DNA of 64,000 nucleotides from JAIVJZ01 sp036386515. GTDB lineage: Bacteria; Acidobacteriota; Blastocatellia; Pyrinomonadales; Pyrinomonadaceae. Positions 8,371 to 19,184 of the stretch are shown piece by piece; positions within the stretch are counted from its first letter, which is position 1, and each line of letters opens with the position of its first letter. A program made the position numbers and the translations under genes. The stretch is from positions 38,597-102,596 of the forward strand of contig DASVVO010000064.1 of the NCBI GenBank assembly GCA_036386515.1, in the 5' to 3' direction. The notes under the pieces are model-generated. The model had not been told where the DNA came from, ran no database searches, and was given only the letters and a program-made list of their open reading frames with translations.

Positions 8371-8635
8371 CACGACCGAAACGCGAGAAAAGCAGGCAAA
8401 CACTTCGTTTCCCCTCCCGCGCCGCGATGGCCCTGTGAACGCCGGGCGACAAATTCACGCGCCCCTCAAGCCTGCGCCCACAGCTCGCTTCCGGGTGAAA
8501 CCAAGCAACGAGAAACACTTAACCCCCTGTCGCTTTCCGTTGACAGAGTTGCGCCCCGGTTTTAACCGGCGGCGACGAATGTTGTCCTGAATGATCGGGA
8601 GGACTTGTGCGAGCGGCGCGGGCGGTTAGGTCGCG

Positions 8636-8671
8636 TTAAAAAATTAAGGGACGCGGCCTGTGCCGCGTCCC
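8636..8671 (-). terminator. Rho-independent terminator of the M50-like gene
   Basis: Perfect 9-bp stem GGGACGCGG / CCGCGTCCC (8648-8656 with 8663-8671) and a 6-nt loop. On the minus strand it is followed by TTAATTTTTTAAC. It is about 100 bp after the stop of the leftward M50-like gene. Confidence 0.8.
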
Positions 8672-8774
8672 CACTCGAATCGATCTCTTTTTACTTTGCT
8701 CTGCCCGCGCCGGGGTCAGGCGTTTCAAGCCCGCGCGGCCGACGAAACCGGCGCGGACGCGAGCCTGACAATTT

Positions 8775-9269
8775 TCATGCGCCCCGCATCAACAGCGCGA
8801 TTAACAACACGAGGCTCGCGCCGCCGCCCGCGATGGTGAACGTCCACTCGACGAGCGCGCTTCGCCGTTGCATCAACGCGCGCACCAACACCATGCCGCA
8901 CTTCCAGCCGTCCTGTTGATAAAACGGCAGCAGGTTCGTCGCCGCGAGCAGGTAGTTCATCGCGCCGAAGATCGTGCCGCTGGCGAGCGACGCGGCGCAC
9001 AAGTTCACGATGATTCCCGCCAGCAGCACCAGCACTTGCTGACTGAGCGGCCTCACCTGCAAGCCCGCCATATCGAGCCGCACGTATGCGCCGATCGGCA
9101 GCGCGTGCAGTTTGTATTCGACACCCCCGCACTTGAAGCCACAGACTTTGCGCCCCCAACCGAGTCCCAACTCCGTCGCGCCGACGCCGCACGCGCGCGC
9201 CGCCGCCAGATGACCCAACTCGTGTATCAGCATCGCGCCGACGAAGCAGAGGATATAGGCGAGGAACAT
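8775..9269 (-). CDS. M50-family (site-2-protease-like) membrane metalloprotease
   Basis: 164 aa with four to five hydrophobic segments. The zinc motif HELGH is at residues 16-20 inside the first helix. The second M50 motif, NLLPFYQQDGWK (N-x-x-P...DG), is near residue 115. Both M50 signatures are therefore present. The protein is short and lacks a PDZ domain, so it resembles compact SpoIVFB-type or unclassified M50 proteins rather than RseP. Its substrate is unknown. The gene lies between the Tad cluster and a sigma-54 activator, and its 5' side abuts a tandem-word hairpin repeat (9277-9435). Confidence 0.8.
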   Translation of the reverse strand: MFLAYILCFVGAMLIHELGHLAAARACGVGATELGLGWGRKVCGFKCGGVEYKLHALPIGAYVRLDMAGLQVRPLSQQVLVLLAGIIVNLCAASLASGTIFGAMNYLLAATNLLPFYQQDGWKCGMVLVRALMQRRSALVEWTFTIAGGGASLVLLIALLMRGA

Positions 9270-9276
9270 AGGGTTT

Positions 9277-9435
9277 GTCAGTTGTCAGTGGTCAGTTGTC
9301 AGTCGTCAGTCGTCCGTGGTCAGTTAGTTGTTAATCCGTTAGCCGACGCTCGTGATGCGGCATCCGCGTTCGTCTTCGAGCGTCAAGTCAGGTCGTCACA
9401 AACAACTGACCACTGACCACTGACCACTGACCACT
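9277..9435. repeat. Tandem-word hairpin element (word GTCAGTT/GTCAGTG)
   Basis: The left arm (9277-9330) is a run of GTCAGTTGTCAGTGGTCAG words. The right arm (9400-9435) is CAACTGACCACTGACCACTG. A unique core of about 70 bp lies between them. It occupies nearly all the space between the sigma-54 activator stop (9439) and the M50-like gene start (9269). The word is like the CAGTTGT heptamer repeats described in cyanobacteria. Confidence 0.88.
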
Positions 9436-9438
9436 CCT

Positions 9439-11007
<1,569 letters not shown>

Positions 11008-11172
11008 GAAACCCCTGTACTGAATATGACACGCGGCAGCTTCGTGCGGCGCAAAGCGGCGCGCTCAAACGAAGTTTGTTGGAGTCAGGGCAAGTCTTGT
11101 TGACGAGAAGTTACGGGGAGTGGCTCGTCCTGCCGAAGAGCACATGAGGTGGCTTCGACTCAAACTAAAATT

Positions 11173-11202
11173 AGTCTAGTCGTCAGGCGCGGCGAGTGTC
11201 AA
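11173..11202 (-). promoter_or_regulatory. Sigma-70-type promoter of the sigma-54 activator gene
   Basis: On the minus strand TTGACA (11197-11202) is followed after 18 bp by TAGACT (11173-11178). Transcription would start near 11166, giving a leader of roughly 160 nt before the activator's ATG. Confidence 0.5.
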
Positions 11203-11269
11203 TAAAATTAAGAATCGCGCCGCTTTGCCGGGAGAAAACGTGCGGACGCGATTGCGGTGAGCGACGAAA

Positions 11270-11308
11270 GAGCGACGCTCAGGCCGCAAGCAGGCCTGAG
11301 CGTCGCTC
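11270..11308. terminator. Perfect 16-bp hairpin downstream of the LysM gene
   Basis: GAGCGACGCTCAGGCC (11270-11285) and its exact complement (11293-11308) flank a 7-nt loop GCAAGCA. It lies 38 bp beyond the stop of the leftward kbp-like gene and upstream of the activator's promoter. Only a short TTTCG follows on the minus strand, so it may be a weak intrinsic terminator or a REP-like dispersed hairpin. Confidence 0.5.
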
Positions 11309-11345
11309 CCTTCCGGCGTCTTGACTCGAACTGTGAAAAGGCGGT

Positions 11346-11834
11346 TTAGGCCTTGTTGGGAATGTTCAATTCCTGACCGACCTGAATCTTGTCCGGGTCT
11401 TTCAGTTTGTCGCGATTCGCGTAGAAGATTTGCATGTACTCGTTGGCGTCGCCGTAGAACTGCTTGCTGATCTTCGAGAGCGTGTCGCCGGATTTGACGG
11501 TGTAGCTCTGCGTGTTCTGGCTGCCGCCGCCCGCCGTCGCGGCCTGCGCGCGGCTGGAATCCACGTTGATGTCCGCCGTGATGTCGTCTAAGTTCGGATT
11601 AACGAGCTTGATCTGATCCCAAAACTTGCCCTTGGCTTCGTCCGAAGGCGCGGTTCCCTTGATGAAGAGTTTATCGTCCTGCACATGCAGATTGTGAAAT
11701 TGAATTTGCTGCTGGTCAGCCGTGTTCAGAACTGACTGGTATTTTTGCTTCAGCGTATCGAAGCGTTGATTCGCGTTCGGCTGTTGCTGCGACTCGTCGG
11801 CGCCGTTGCCAAACATTTTATCCCACAGACCCAT
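11346..11834 (-). CDS. kbp: LysM/BON potassium-binding protein Kbp (YgaU)-like
   Basis: 162 aa from the ATG at 11834; AGGAGGA 7 nt upstream decides this start over 11873. It begins MGLWDKMFG, has a BON-like segment (about 45-95, with LFIKGTAPSDEAK), a low-complexity linker, then a C-terminal LysM domain starting YTVKSGDTLSKISKQFYG and ending QELNIP. The order BON-LysM, the MGL start and the LysM wording closely match E. coli Kbp/YgaU, a cytoplasmic K+-sensing protein. The BON part is more divergent and there is a Gln/Asn-rich stretch at 20-30. Followed by a hairpin at 11270-11308. Confidence 0.85.
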   Translation of the reverse strand: MGLWDKMFGNGADESQQQPNANQRFDTLKQKYQSVLNTADQQQIQFHNLHVQDDKLFIKGTAPSDEAKGKFWDQIKLVNPNLDDITADINVDSSRAQAATAGGGSQNTQSYTVKSGDTLSKISKQFYGDANEYMQIFYANRDKLKDPDKIQVGQELNIPNKA

Positions 11835-12114
11835 AAATAGTTCCTCCTGATTAGTAAAGCGATTTTTTTCCAAACACCGTCGGGGCGTTGCCGGTTTAAA
11901 CGTGCAACGTTCATACCACGCGACAGAACTCCTTCCCCCCGTCCCTCACGCGACGGTTATTGCTTAATGAATCGGCGCAAAACGCTTTGGCGTGCGCTTT
12001 GCTAAGAGGTCTGGTGCAACCGATTTTCTAGTTTGAAATCGTACAGTTGCCGATTTCATGGCTGCTTTCGAGCAGTTTTTAGTATTTCAACAAGATTACC
12101 CAGGAGGATGCGAG

Positions 12115-12381
12115 ATGGATATTATTGGAGCAATCATCGTTGGCCTGATCGCCGGCGCGTTGGCGAAGGCAATTATGCCGGGTAAAGACCCCGGTGGGTT
12201 GATTGTCACAATCCTGCTCGGGATTGTGGGCGGCATCATCGGCACGTTCATCGCGCGCGGCATTTTTGGCGCGGGCGATGAACAGGGTCTCATCATGCGG
12301 ATCGTGTTCGCCGTCATCGGAGCGATTATTCTGCTGCTCGGCTACAGACTTATCACCGGCCGTAATCGCAACACCGCCTAA
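12115..12381 (+). CDS. GlsB/YeaQ/YmgE-family small membrane protein
   Basis: 88 aa from the ATG at 12115, set by AGGAGG 7 nt upstream. It has three hydrophobic helices with the Gly-rich pattern of the transglycosylase-associated (YeaQ/YmgE) family: GLIAGALAKAIMPGKDPGG, then TILLGIVGGIIGTFI. The G-x-L-A-x-x-I-M-P-G-x-D motif is diagnostic. These proteins are often stress induced; their biochemical role is unknown. It is divergently oriented from the kbp-like gene and followed by a good terminator. Confidence 0.9.
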   Translation: MDIIGAIIVGLIAGALAKAIMPGKDPGGLIVTILLGIVGGIIGTFIARGIFGAGDEQGLIMRIVFAVIGAIILLLGYRLITGRNRNTA

Positions 12382-12421
12382 CGCGCGGCCAGAGCCGAAC
12401 TCTTTTAATCACAACCAAATA

Positions 12422-12464
12422 GGGTGGCTTCGATTCGTCTCGCATCGAAGCCACCTCTATTTTT
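12422..12464 (+). terminator. Rho-independent terminator of the YeaQ-like gene
   Basis: GGTGGCTTCGAT (12423-12434) pairs perfectly with ATCGAAGCCACC (12444-12455) around a 9-nt loop, followed by TCTATTTTT. It lies 41 bp after the stop codon. Confidence 0.85.
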
Positions 12465-12962
12465 ACCCTACTTTTGGCTGTGGAATTCAGATAAACTCGT
12501 TTAAATACGGCGGTTATGAACTTTACTCCCCGCCCGTGACGATTGTTACAAAATCTTCTCCATCCCTCGCCCTGTAGACCGCGTTTGGCCGCCTCGTTCC
12601 CACGCCAAATAATGTTTTCCACACCTGTGCGCGGCAGCGCGATTCTCTATCTACCTGCAAGATAAAGCGGATTTCGTCTCTTGCCCACTCAGCGGATTTC
12701 CGTTCGCTGCCCGTTCGCCATTTTAAGCGCTTAAGCACCGTTACCTCAAGTAAACGTTGAACTTAGCCGCATAAACCGTTGCAAAGAAATAGCTTTACAG
12801 TGTATTGGGCGCGTGCTAAATTCCGGCCACTTTACCGCTAAACGTTTGAGCGATAAAGGATTGAACATGATCAAAGCACATCCCGTTGTAGTGTCTCGAA
12901 ATTAGAGCCACACTATCTTGAGCTTTTGACATCAACAGAACACAAAGAAGCCCCGTATCGAG
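12465..12962. other. Intergenic region upstream of the phosphohexomutase
   Basis: About 500 bp of lower-GC sequence with no gene I can support. A 71-codon frame on the minus strand (12523-12738) has protein-like composition but no Shine-Dalgarno sequence or recognisable motif. The phosphohexomutase promoter is presumably at the right end, but no clear -35/-10 pair is seen. Confidence 0.4.
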
Positions 12963-14369
12963 ATGCCCATCAAGTTCGGAACATCAGGCTGGCGCGCCGT
13001 CATCGCCGACGAATTCACGTTCGCCCACGTGCGAATCGTAACTCGTTCTATTTGCAGCTATTTGCGCGCAAGCGGGGTGGGCGACGGGGCATCGCTCGTG
13101 GTCAGTTACGACACGCGTTTTCTGGGAGAAAAGTTTGCGGCCGAGTGTGTGAAAGAGGTCGCCGATAACGGACTGGATGCAATCTTTTGCGACCAGCCGA
13201 CGCCCACCCCGACCATCTCCCACACGATTCGAGAACGGGGCGCGGCTGGCGGAATCAACTTCACGGCATCGCATAACCCGCCTGAATACAACGGGATGAA
13301 GTTTTCCACCGCGGACGGCGCGCCCGCCCTGCCCGAGGCCACCAGGCAAGTCGAAGCGTTAATCGCGGGCGCGCTGGCGGGGAGCGAAGGCGCGGCGAAC
13401 GATAAAACTGCCGGTAAAGTCGAAGTTTACGACCCCCGTCCGGCCTATTTCGCCGACCTCGAAAAGAAAATCCGTTTCGACGTAATTGCCGGAGCGGGCA
13501 GGAGTTATGCTTTCGACCCGCTGTGGGGGACGGGGCGCGGCTATCTCGACACGGCCTTGCGCAGCCACGGCCTCCAGGTGGAAACCATTCACGATTGGCG
13601 CGACGTGTTGTTTGGCGGGCGTTCGCCTGAGCCGGACGATCATCATCTGGACGAGTTGCGCGAGGCGATGAAACGCGGCGGCTGTGTGCTCGGTCTCGCC
13701 ACGGATGGCGACGGAGACCGCTTCGGCGTGCTGGATGCGGATGGGACTTTCATCACTCCCAACCAACTCATCCCGCTCCTTTTCGATTACCTCGCCGAAG
13801 CGCGCGGTTGGACGGGCGGCGTCGCGCGCTCGGTCGCCACTTCGCATCTGGTGGATCGCGTCGCCGAATCGCGCGGGTTGCCGGTGTACGAGACGCCGGT
13901 CGGCTTCAAGTTTATCGGCGAGTTGATCAACGAGGACAAGATCATCCTCGGCGGCGAAGAGTCGGCCGGACTCTCGATTCGCGGCCACTACCCGGAGAAG
14001 GACGGCATTCTGGCCTGCCTGCTGGCGGCCGAAGCGGTGGCGGCGCGCGGGGCGAGTTTGTCGGAGCAGTTGAACGAGTTGTACGCGCGCGTCGGCCGAC
14101 TCGAAGCGGGGCGCATCGGCGTGCGCCTGACGCCGGAGATTCTGGCGTCGCTGCCGGAGAGATTGAAACGCGACCCGGAAGCGATTGGCGGGCGTCGCGT
14201 CGCACGCACCAATCGCGCGGACGGGGTGAAGTTTATTTTTGAGGATGGCTCATGGCTGCTCTTGCGTCCTTCCGGGACTGAGCCGCTCGTGCGCATCTAC
14301 GCTGAATCTGAATCGGAACAAGAGTTGGAGGTGCTTCTTGAACAAGGCCGCAAATACTTACTGGACTGA
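12963..14369 (+). CDS. Phosphoglucomutase/phosphomannomutase family (alpha-D-phosphohexomutase)
   Basis: 468 aa, normal family length. It has the N-terminal KFGTSGWR motif, catalytic Ser103 in TASHNP, the Mg-binding loop DGDGD (248-252), the sugar-binding GGEESAG loop (about 328-334) and the phosphate-binding RPSGTEP near the C-terminus. All four active-site elements of the superfamily are intact. It interconverts hexose 1- and 6-phosphates; whether glucose, mannose or glucosamine is preferred cannot be told from motifs alone. The GEESAG loop is compatible with phosphoglucomutase or phosphomannomutase activity. The 3' end overlaps the next gene by 32 bp. Confidence 0.92.
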   Translation: MPIKFGTSGWRAVIADEFTFAHVRIVTRSICSYLRASGVGDGASLVVSYDTRFLGEKFAAECVKEVADNGLDAIFCDQPTPTPTISHTIRERGAAGGINFTASHNPPEYNGMKFSTADGAPALPEATRQVEALIAGALAGSEGAANDKTAGKVEVYDPRPAYFADLEKKIRFDVIAGAGRSYAFDPLWGTGRGYLDTALRSHGLQVETIHDWRDVLFGGRSPEPDDHHLDELREAMKRGGCVLGLATDGDGDRFGVLDADGTFITPNQLIPLLFDYLAEARGWTGGVARSVATSHLVDRVAESRGLPVYETPVGFKFIGELINEDKIILGGEESAGLSIRGHYPEKDGILACLLAAEAVAARGASLSEQLNELYARVGRLEAGRIGVRLTPEILASLPERLKRDPEAIGGRRVARTNRADGVKFIFEDGSWLLLRPSGTEPLVRIYAESESEQELEVLLEQGRKYLLD

Positions 14370-14754
14370 CACGCGTCTCTCCGCGCAACGCCCCGTTGCA
14401 CGCCCCTTAACGCTCGGCGCGCCGGCGCGCGAACTCTCACGCGAAATCGTCGGCACGCGCGCCGAAGTGCGCCGCCGTGGCGGACTCATTCCCTCCTGGG
14501 CTGTCTTCACCATGATCATGCTCGCCACCTTCGCGCTGTGCGTCACCGTCACGATGCGGACGCACGCCGAGATGCGCGGCGCGGAGCAGAAGTTTTCGCA
14601 GATACGGACAGAGGTGCAAACGCTCGGCAACACGAACGAATCGCTCAAGCGCGAAGTGCAGCGTTTGCAAAACGACCCGCGCGCCATCGAGGCCGCCGCG
14701 CGCGCGCGTCTGAACATGGTGCGCGCCAACGAGTTTGTCGTGCCCGTCGATTAA
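14338..14754 (+). CDS. DivIC/FtsL-like septum formation initiator protein
   Basis: 138 aa from a TTG start at 14338, chosen because GGAGG sits 6 nt upstream inside the end of the phosphohexomutase gene, so translation is probably coupled. A basic N-terminal tail (~55 aa) precedes one membrane helix (SWAVFTMIMLATFALCVTV). A coiled coil follows, with EQKFSQIRTEVQTLG, and an ARARLNMVRANEFVV ending typical of the DivIC/FtsL/FtsB family. Such proteins join the divisome around FtsQ. Similarity in this family is low, so FtsL, FtsB and DivIC cannot be separated here. Confidence 0.75.
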   Translation: MNKAANTYWTDTRLSAQRPVARPLTLGAPARELSREIVGTRAEVRRRGGLIPSWAVFTMIMLATFALCVTVTMRTHAEMRGAEQKFSQIRTEVQTLGNTNESLKREVQRLQNDPRAIEAAARARLNMVRANEFVVPVD

Positions 14755-14876
14755 CAAGCCAGGCGCAGGCTCTTTATCGCGCTGAGTCGGTGTCGCACTA
14801 ATACCCAGGTTCTGCCGGTCGCCTGCCGTTCACTGCCCGCATGGTTTCTGCTTAACGTTAGCTCCTTCCTGACAGC

Positions 14877-14909
14877 GCGCGGCCGCTCGATTTAAACGAG
14901 CGGCCGCGC
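14877..14909 (+). terminator. GC-rich terminator after the DivIC-like gene
   Basis: GCGCGGCCGCTCG (14877-14889) pairs perfectly with CGAGCGGCCGCGC (14897-14909) around ATTTAAA. The tail TACTTCATCTTTA is only moderately T-rich. It ends the rightward transcript before the mutase promoter. Confidence 0.65.
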
Positions 14910-14954
14910 TACTTCATCTTTAGATTCTCCTTCATTTTCTCGCCGGAAGATGCG

Positions 14955-14984
14955 GTTGACACCCCCGTAAGTGTCAACTAATAT
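14955..14984 (+). promoter_or_regulatory. Strong promoter with an inverted-repeat operator for the methylmalonyl-CoA mutase operon
   Basis: TTGACA (14956-14961), 17-bp spacer, TAATAT (14979-14984): a near-consensus sigma-70 promoter. The -35 hexamer lies within a perfect inverted repeat, GTTGACAC (14955-14962) and GTGTCAAC (14971-14978), with centres 16 bp apart. The repeat covers the -35 and the whole spacer, the classic place for a repressor. Transcription would start near 14991, about 73 nt before the mutase ATG. Confidence 0.65.
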
Positions 14985-15063
14985 CAAACTCTACTTATCT
15001 CGTCATAACTTTTATTGGCAGTGAAACCGCAAGGTGCTTGCGCGGGAAAGACAGGTCATAGTC

Positions 15064-16746
<1,683 letters not shown>

Positions 16747-16777
16747 CCGTAACGCTTCGGAGAATCTTGACTGATGA

Positions 16778-17053
16778 CCGGACGCAACGCCACACGGCGA
16801 AGAGAGGCGAGCCGACGCTGATAGGCCGACGGGCGAAGCAGAAAGTGATAAGCGCAAGGCAACGGAGATTTACAAGGACGTTGAATCCGGGCTTTACATC
16901 TTCGTCGGAGCGCGTGGGCGTACCCACATCTACACTGCGGAAGGATTGCACCACACCAGCTTTCGCACGACTCGCGGCAACCGCCAGAGACGTGTCAACG
17001 CAGGCAAATGGGAACACGTTGAGCGTGCTCAATTGCCGATTGAGGTGCAATAA
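16778..17053 (+). pseudogene. Small ORF without a usable start codon between the mutase subunit genes
   Basis: A 91-codon open frame follows a TGA at 16775-16777 and runs to TAA at 17051-17053. Its C-terminal half reads like a real protein (YIFVGARGRTHIYTAEG, HHTSFRTTRGNRQRR, KWEHVERAQL). It has no in-frame ATG or GTG, and its only TTG is too far downstream to start the protein. A short ATG frame at 16774 is one base out of register and stops early. It is therefore either a decayed gene with an N-terminal frameshift or one using an unusual start such as ATT. I do not recognise the family. Confidence 0.5.
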
Positions 17054-17074
17054 TGATTTGGGGGTTAAAGTGTT

Positions 17075-17311
17075 ATGGAAATACTAAGAAGTCAAACTAT
17101 CGCCTCGGTCGAGGTTACGGACATCCAGGTCACAGAAGACGAATTGACCGTGCTGGAAACTGCCTTAACTCTCGCACTGCACACCCTCGGCACGGATGAG
17201 TTAGAGCAACGCTTCGGGGCATCGCGAGATGAGATTGAAGCCTTGTGCAATGACCTGCACGCAGGTCTGGGACGCGGCGCGCAGGAAACCCACAAGCCGG
17301 TACTTGCTTAG
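17075..17311 (+). CDS. Small acidic protein of unknown function
   Basis: 78 aa, starting MEILRSQTIASVEV. It is mostly helical and acidic, with TEDELTVLETALTLAL and DELEQRFGASRDEIEALC. There is no membrane segment and no motif I can name. A GGGGG stretch lies about 10 nt upstream of the ATG. It starts 21 bp after the preceding start-less ORF and ends 12 bp before the B12 subunit gene. The two small genes may be an inserted pair, but no toxin or antitoxin motif is seen. Confidence 0.6.
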   Translation: MEILRSQTIASVEVTDIQVTEDELTVLETALTLALHTLGTDELEQRFGASRDEIEALCNDLHAGLGRGAQETHKPVLA

Positions 17312-17323
17312 GTGTCGTTGCTT

Positions 17324-17728
17324 ATGAGTGAAAGAAAAATTCGCGTCCTCGTAGCCAAGCCCGGACTCGACGGTCATGACCGCGGGGCGAAAGTGATCGC
17401 GCGTGCGCTGCGCGACGCGGGGATGGAAGTGATCTACACGGGGTTGCGGCAGACGCCGGAGATGATCGTCGCCGCCGCCTTGCAGGAAGACGTTGACGCG
17501 GTGGGCGTCTCGATCCTGAGCGGCGCGCACAACACGCTCTGCCCGCGCATCGTGCAGCTTTTGCAGGAGCGCGGGATGGACGATTGCCTCGTTCTCGTCG
17601 GCGGCATCGTGCCGAAAGAGGATGTGCCGCGCTTGAAGGAGATGGGTGTGGCCGAAGTGTTCCTGCCCGGCACGTCCACCGAAGACATCGTGACGTTCCT
17701 GCGCAACAACGTGCGCCCGCGCGCGTAG
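17324..17728 (+). CDS. Methylmalonyl-CoA mutase, B12-binding (small) subunit
   Basis: 134 aa from the ATG at 17324 (AGGTG about 9 nt upstream). It starts RKIRVLVAKPGLDGHDRGAK and carries the D-x-H-x-x-G cobalamin motif as DGHDRG, whose His is the lower axial cobalt ligand. SILSGAH and LVGGIVPKED complete the B12-binding Rossmann fold. Its length matches the separate small subunit of split mutases. It should pair with the large subunit encoded at 15064-16746. Confidence 0.93.
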   Translation: MSERKIRVLVAKPGLDGHDRGAKVIARALRDAGMEVIYTGLRQTPEMIVAAALQEDVDAVGVSILSGAHNTLCPRIVQLLQERGMDDCLVLVGGIVPKEDVPRLKEMGVAEVFLPGTSTEDIVTFLRNNVRPRA

Positions 17729-17752
17729 AAGCTCCCCTGACAAAATCTCGCT

Positions 17753-18385
17753 ATGCCGGACGATGAGCCATCGGTCGAGACGCGCCCTCCGGTGATCGTT
17801 GAAAGGCGCGCGTCGGCGATCGTCATCAGTCTCAACCGCCCCGCCGAACGCAATCCGCTCTCCGTCGCCACGCTCGAAGAATTAGACCGTCTCGTCTCCA
17901 CGCTCTCCACTCAAACGGACATCTCCGCGCTCATCTTCACGGGCACGGGCGACGCCTTCGCCTCCGGCGCAAACATACGCGAACTCCGCGCGCTCACGTC
18001 CGCGACGGCAAGCGAGTTCGCGCGTCGCGGTCAACGGCTCATGCAAAGAATAGCGGACGCGCCGCAACTCACCATCGCCGCCGTCAACGGCTACTGCATG
18101 GGCGGCGGTCTCGATCTCGCGCTCGCCTGCGACCTGCGCTGCGCTTCATCTGCCGCTGTCTTCGCACACCCCGGCGCGCGTCTCGGCATCATCACCGGCT
18201 GGGGCGGCACGCAAAGACTCCCGCGCCTCATCGGTCAGGCGCGCGCGCTCGAAATGTTCGCCACCGCGCGACGCGTGACGGCCGAAGAGGCTTATGCGAT
18301 CGGGTTGGTCAACCGCATCGGCGAGCCTGTCCTGGAATGCGCTTTCGCGTTGGCGCAAACTCGCGCTCCAGCTCCGTTCGCCTGA
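17753..18385 (+). CDS. Enoyl-CoA hydratase/isomerase family, short at the C-terminus
   Basis: 210 aa against about 255-265 for the family. The crotonase core is present: the oxyanion-hole segment FASGANIREL (about 65-74), AAVNGYCMGGGLDLALACDLR (about 105-125) and GARLGIITGWGGTQRLPRLIG. Glu at the usual catalytic position 144 is not obvious in GIITGWGGTQ. The frame stops soon after GLVNRIGEPV and lacks the C-terminal helices that normally complete the hexamer. The downstream 235 bp is non-coding and may be an insertion that cut off the end. It lies 24 bp after the mutase small subunit, so it was probably part of that operon. Confidence 0.8.
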   Translation: MPDDEPSVETRPPVIVERRASAIVISLNRPAERNPLSVATLEELDRLVSTLSTQTDISALIFTGTGDAFASGANIRELRALTSATASEFARRGQRLMQRIADAPQLTIAAVNGYCMGGGLDLALACDLRCASSAAVFAHPGARLGIITGWGGTQRLPRLIGQARALEMFATARRVTAEEAYAIGLVNRIGEPVLECAFALAQTRAPAPFA

Positions 18386-18621
18386 GCGAAGCGACGGGCG
18401 GCGGCAGACGCCATCCGCTTTTCATCCCTCCAGACGTGCAACTCACCCCGCCGCAGGCTCCGCCGGACACAAAACGCTTTACGCTCTCCCGCGCTGCGCG
18501 TAACATCCGCCACTCCGCGCTGACCGCACGGTGGAGGCGTTCGCATCCGGCCGCCGCCTCCATTGAGGACGCACGGTCGGACGGTTCCCAACTATCACAA
18601 CCTTTCCGCGTCGGAGTGTGC

Positions 18622-19053
18622 ATGACAACGCAACTCTTAAACTTTTCTTTCTTCGAACGCCGACGCGAATACGCGGCGTTTTTCCTGCGCCTCATCATCG
18701 GCTCGTTCATCATCTGGGGCGTGCAGGACAACGTTTTCAGCCGCGCGCGCATGGAAGAGTTCGCTCACTTTCTCGGCACGCAGGGCGTCCCCTTCCCGCT
18801 GTTCGCGGCCTTCCTTTCCGCCTACGCGCAGTTCGTGTGCGGCATCCTGCTGCTCGTCGGCGCATATGTCCGGCTCATCTCGATTCCCTTCATCATCAAC
18901 TTCGTCGCCGCGATCATCATCGCGCATCGCGGCGATAGTTTTAGCGGCATGTTCCCCGCGCTCCTGATGATCTTCGCCGGTCTCTTTTTCCTTTTTCACG
19001 GGGCGGGCAGGCCATCGGTTGACGAGTGGCGTGAACGGCGACGCCTGCGTTAG
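18622..19053 (+). CDS. DoxX-family membrane protein
   Basis: 143 aa from the ATG at 18622 (CGGAG 5 nt upstream). It has four membrane helices, with FFLRLIIGSFIIWGVQDNVF first and FVCGILLLVGAYVRLISIPF in the middle. That four-helix layout with the R-x-x-x-G start is the DoxX pattern. Members act as quinone-linked subunits or membrane partners in varied redox processes. No partner gene nearby identifies the role here. Confidence 0.8.
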   Translation: MTTQLLNFSFFERRREYAAFFLRLIIGSFIIWGVQDNVFSRARMEEFAHFLGTQGVPFPLFAAFLSAYAQFVCGILLLVGAYVRLISIPFIINFVAAIIIAHRGDSFSGMFPALLMIFAGLFFLFHGAGRPSVDEWRERRRLR

Positions 19054-19113
19054 CTCGCGTCTCACTCGCGGCGGCGCGCTCACAGCAAATTGGCCTGAGC
19101 GGAGACGATTAAC

Positions 19114-19143
19114 TTGACACGGGTTGAGCCGCGCGCTTATTTT
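19114..19143 (+). promoter_or_regulatory. Sigma-70-type promoter of the phhA leader
   Basis: TTGACA (19114-19119) is followed after 18 bp by TATTTT (19138-19143), or after 17 bp by TTATTT. Transcription would begin near 19150, 35 nt before the leader-peptide ATG and about 258 nt before phhA. Confidence 0.55.
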
Positions 19144-19184
19144 AGATTTCACGCGCCGCAGTTTCCGGCGCGGGTGTGACCGAG

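Larger units (their letters stand above)
8275..8774. other. 500-bp intergenic region upstream of the Tad cluster
   Basis: No convincing gene on either strand. It should hold the promoter of the leftward Tad operon, including a sigma-54-like candidate at 8354-8370, and the terminator of the leftward M50-like gene at 8636-8671. The 8380-8620 part shows nothing I can interpret. Confidence 0.6.

Noticed and set aside
9277..9435. Simple rho-independent terminators at the tandem-word elements
   Set aside because: Arms are repeat arrays with long cores and no T-tract, and several lie inside operons, so plain termination does not explain the family, although some may act that way.
12523..12738. 71-codon minus-strand frame in the intergenic region before the phosphohexomutase
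   Set aside because: Composition is protein-like but there is no ribosome-binding site, no motif and no operon context.
14990..15063. Cobalamin riboswitch upstream of the mutase operon
   Set aside because: The leader is only about 70 nt and shows none of the conserved B12-box sequence; the promoter with palindrome explains the region better.
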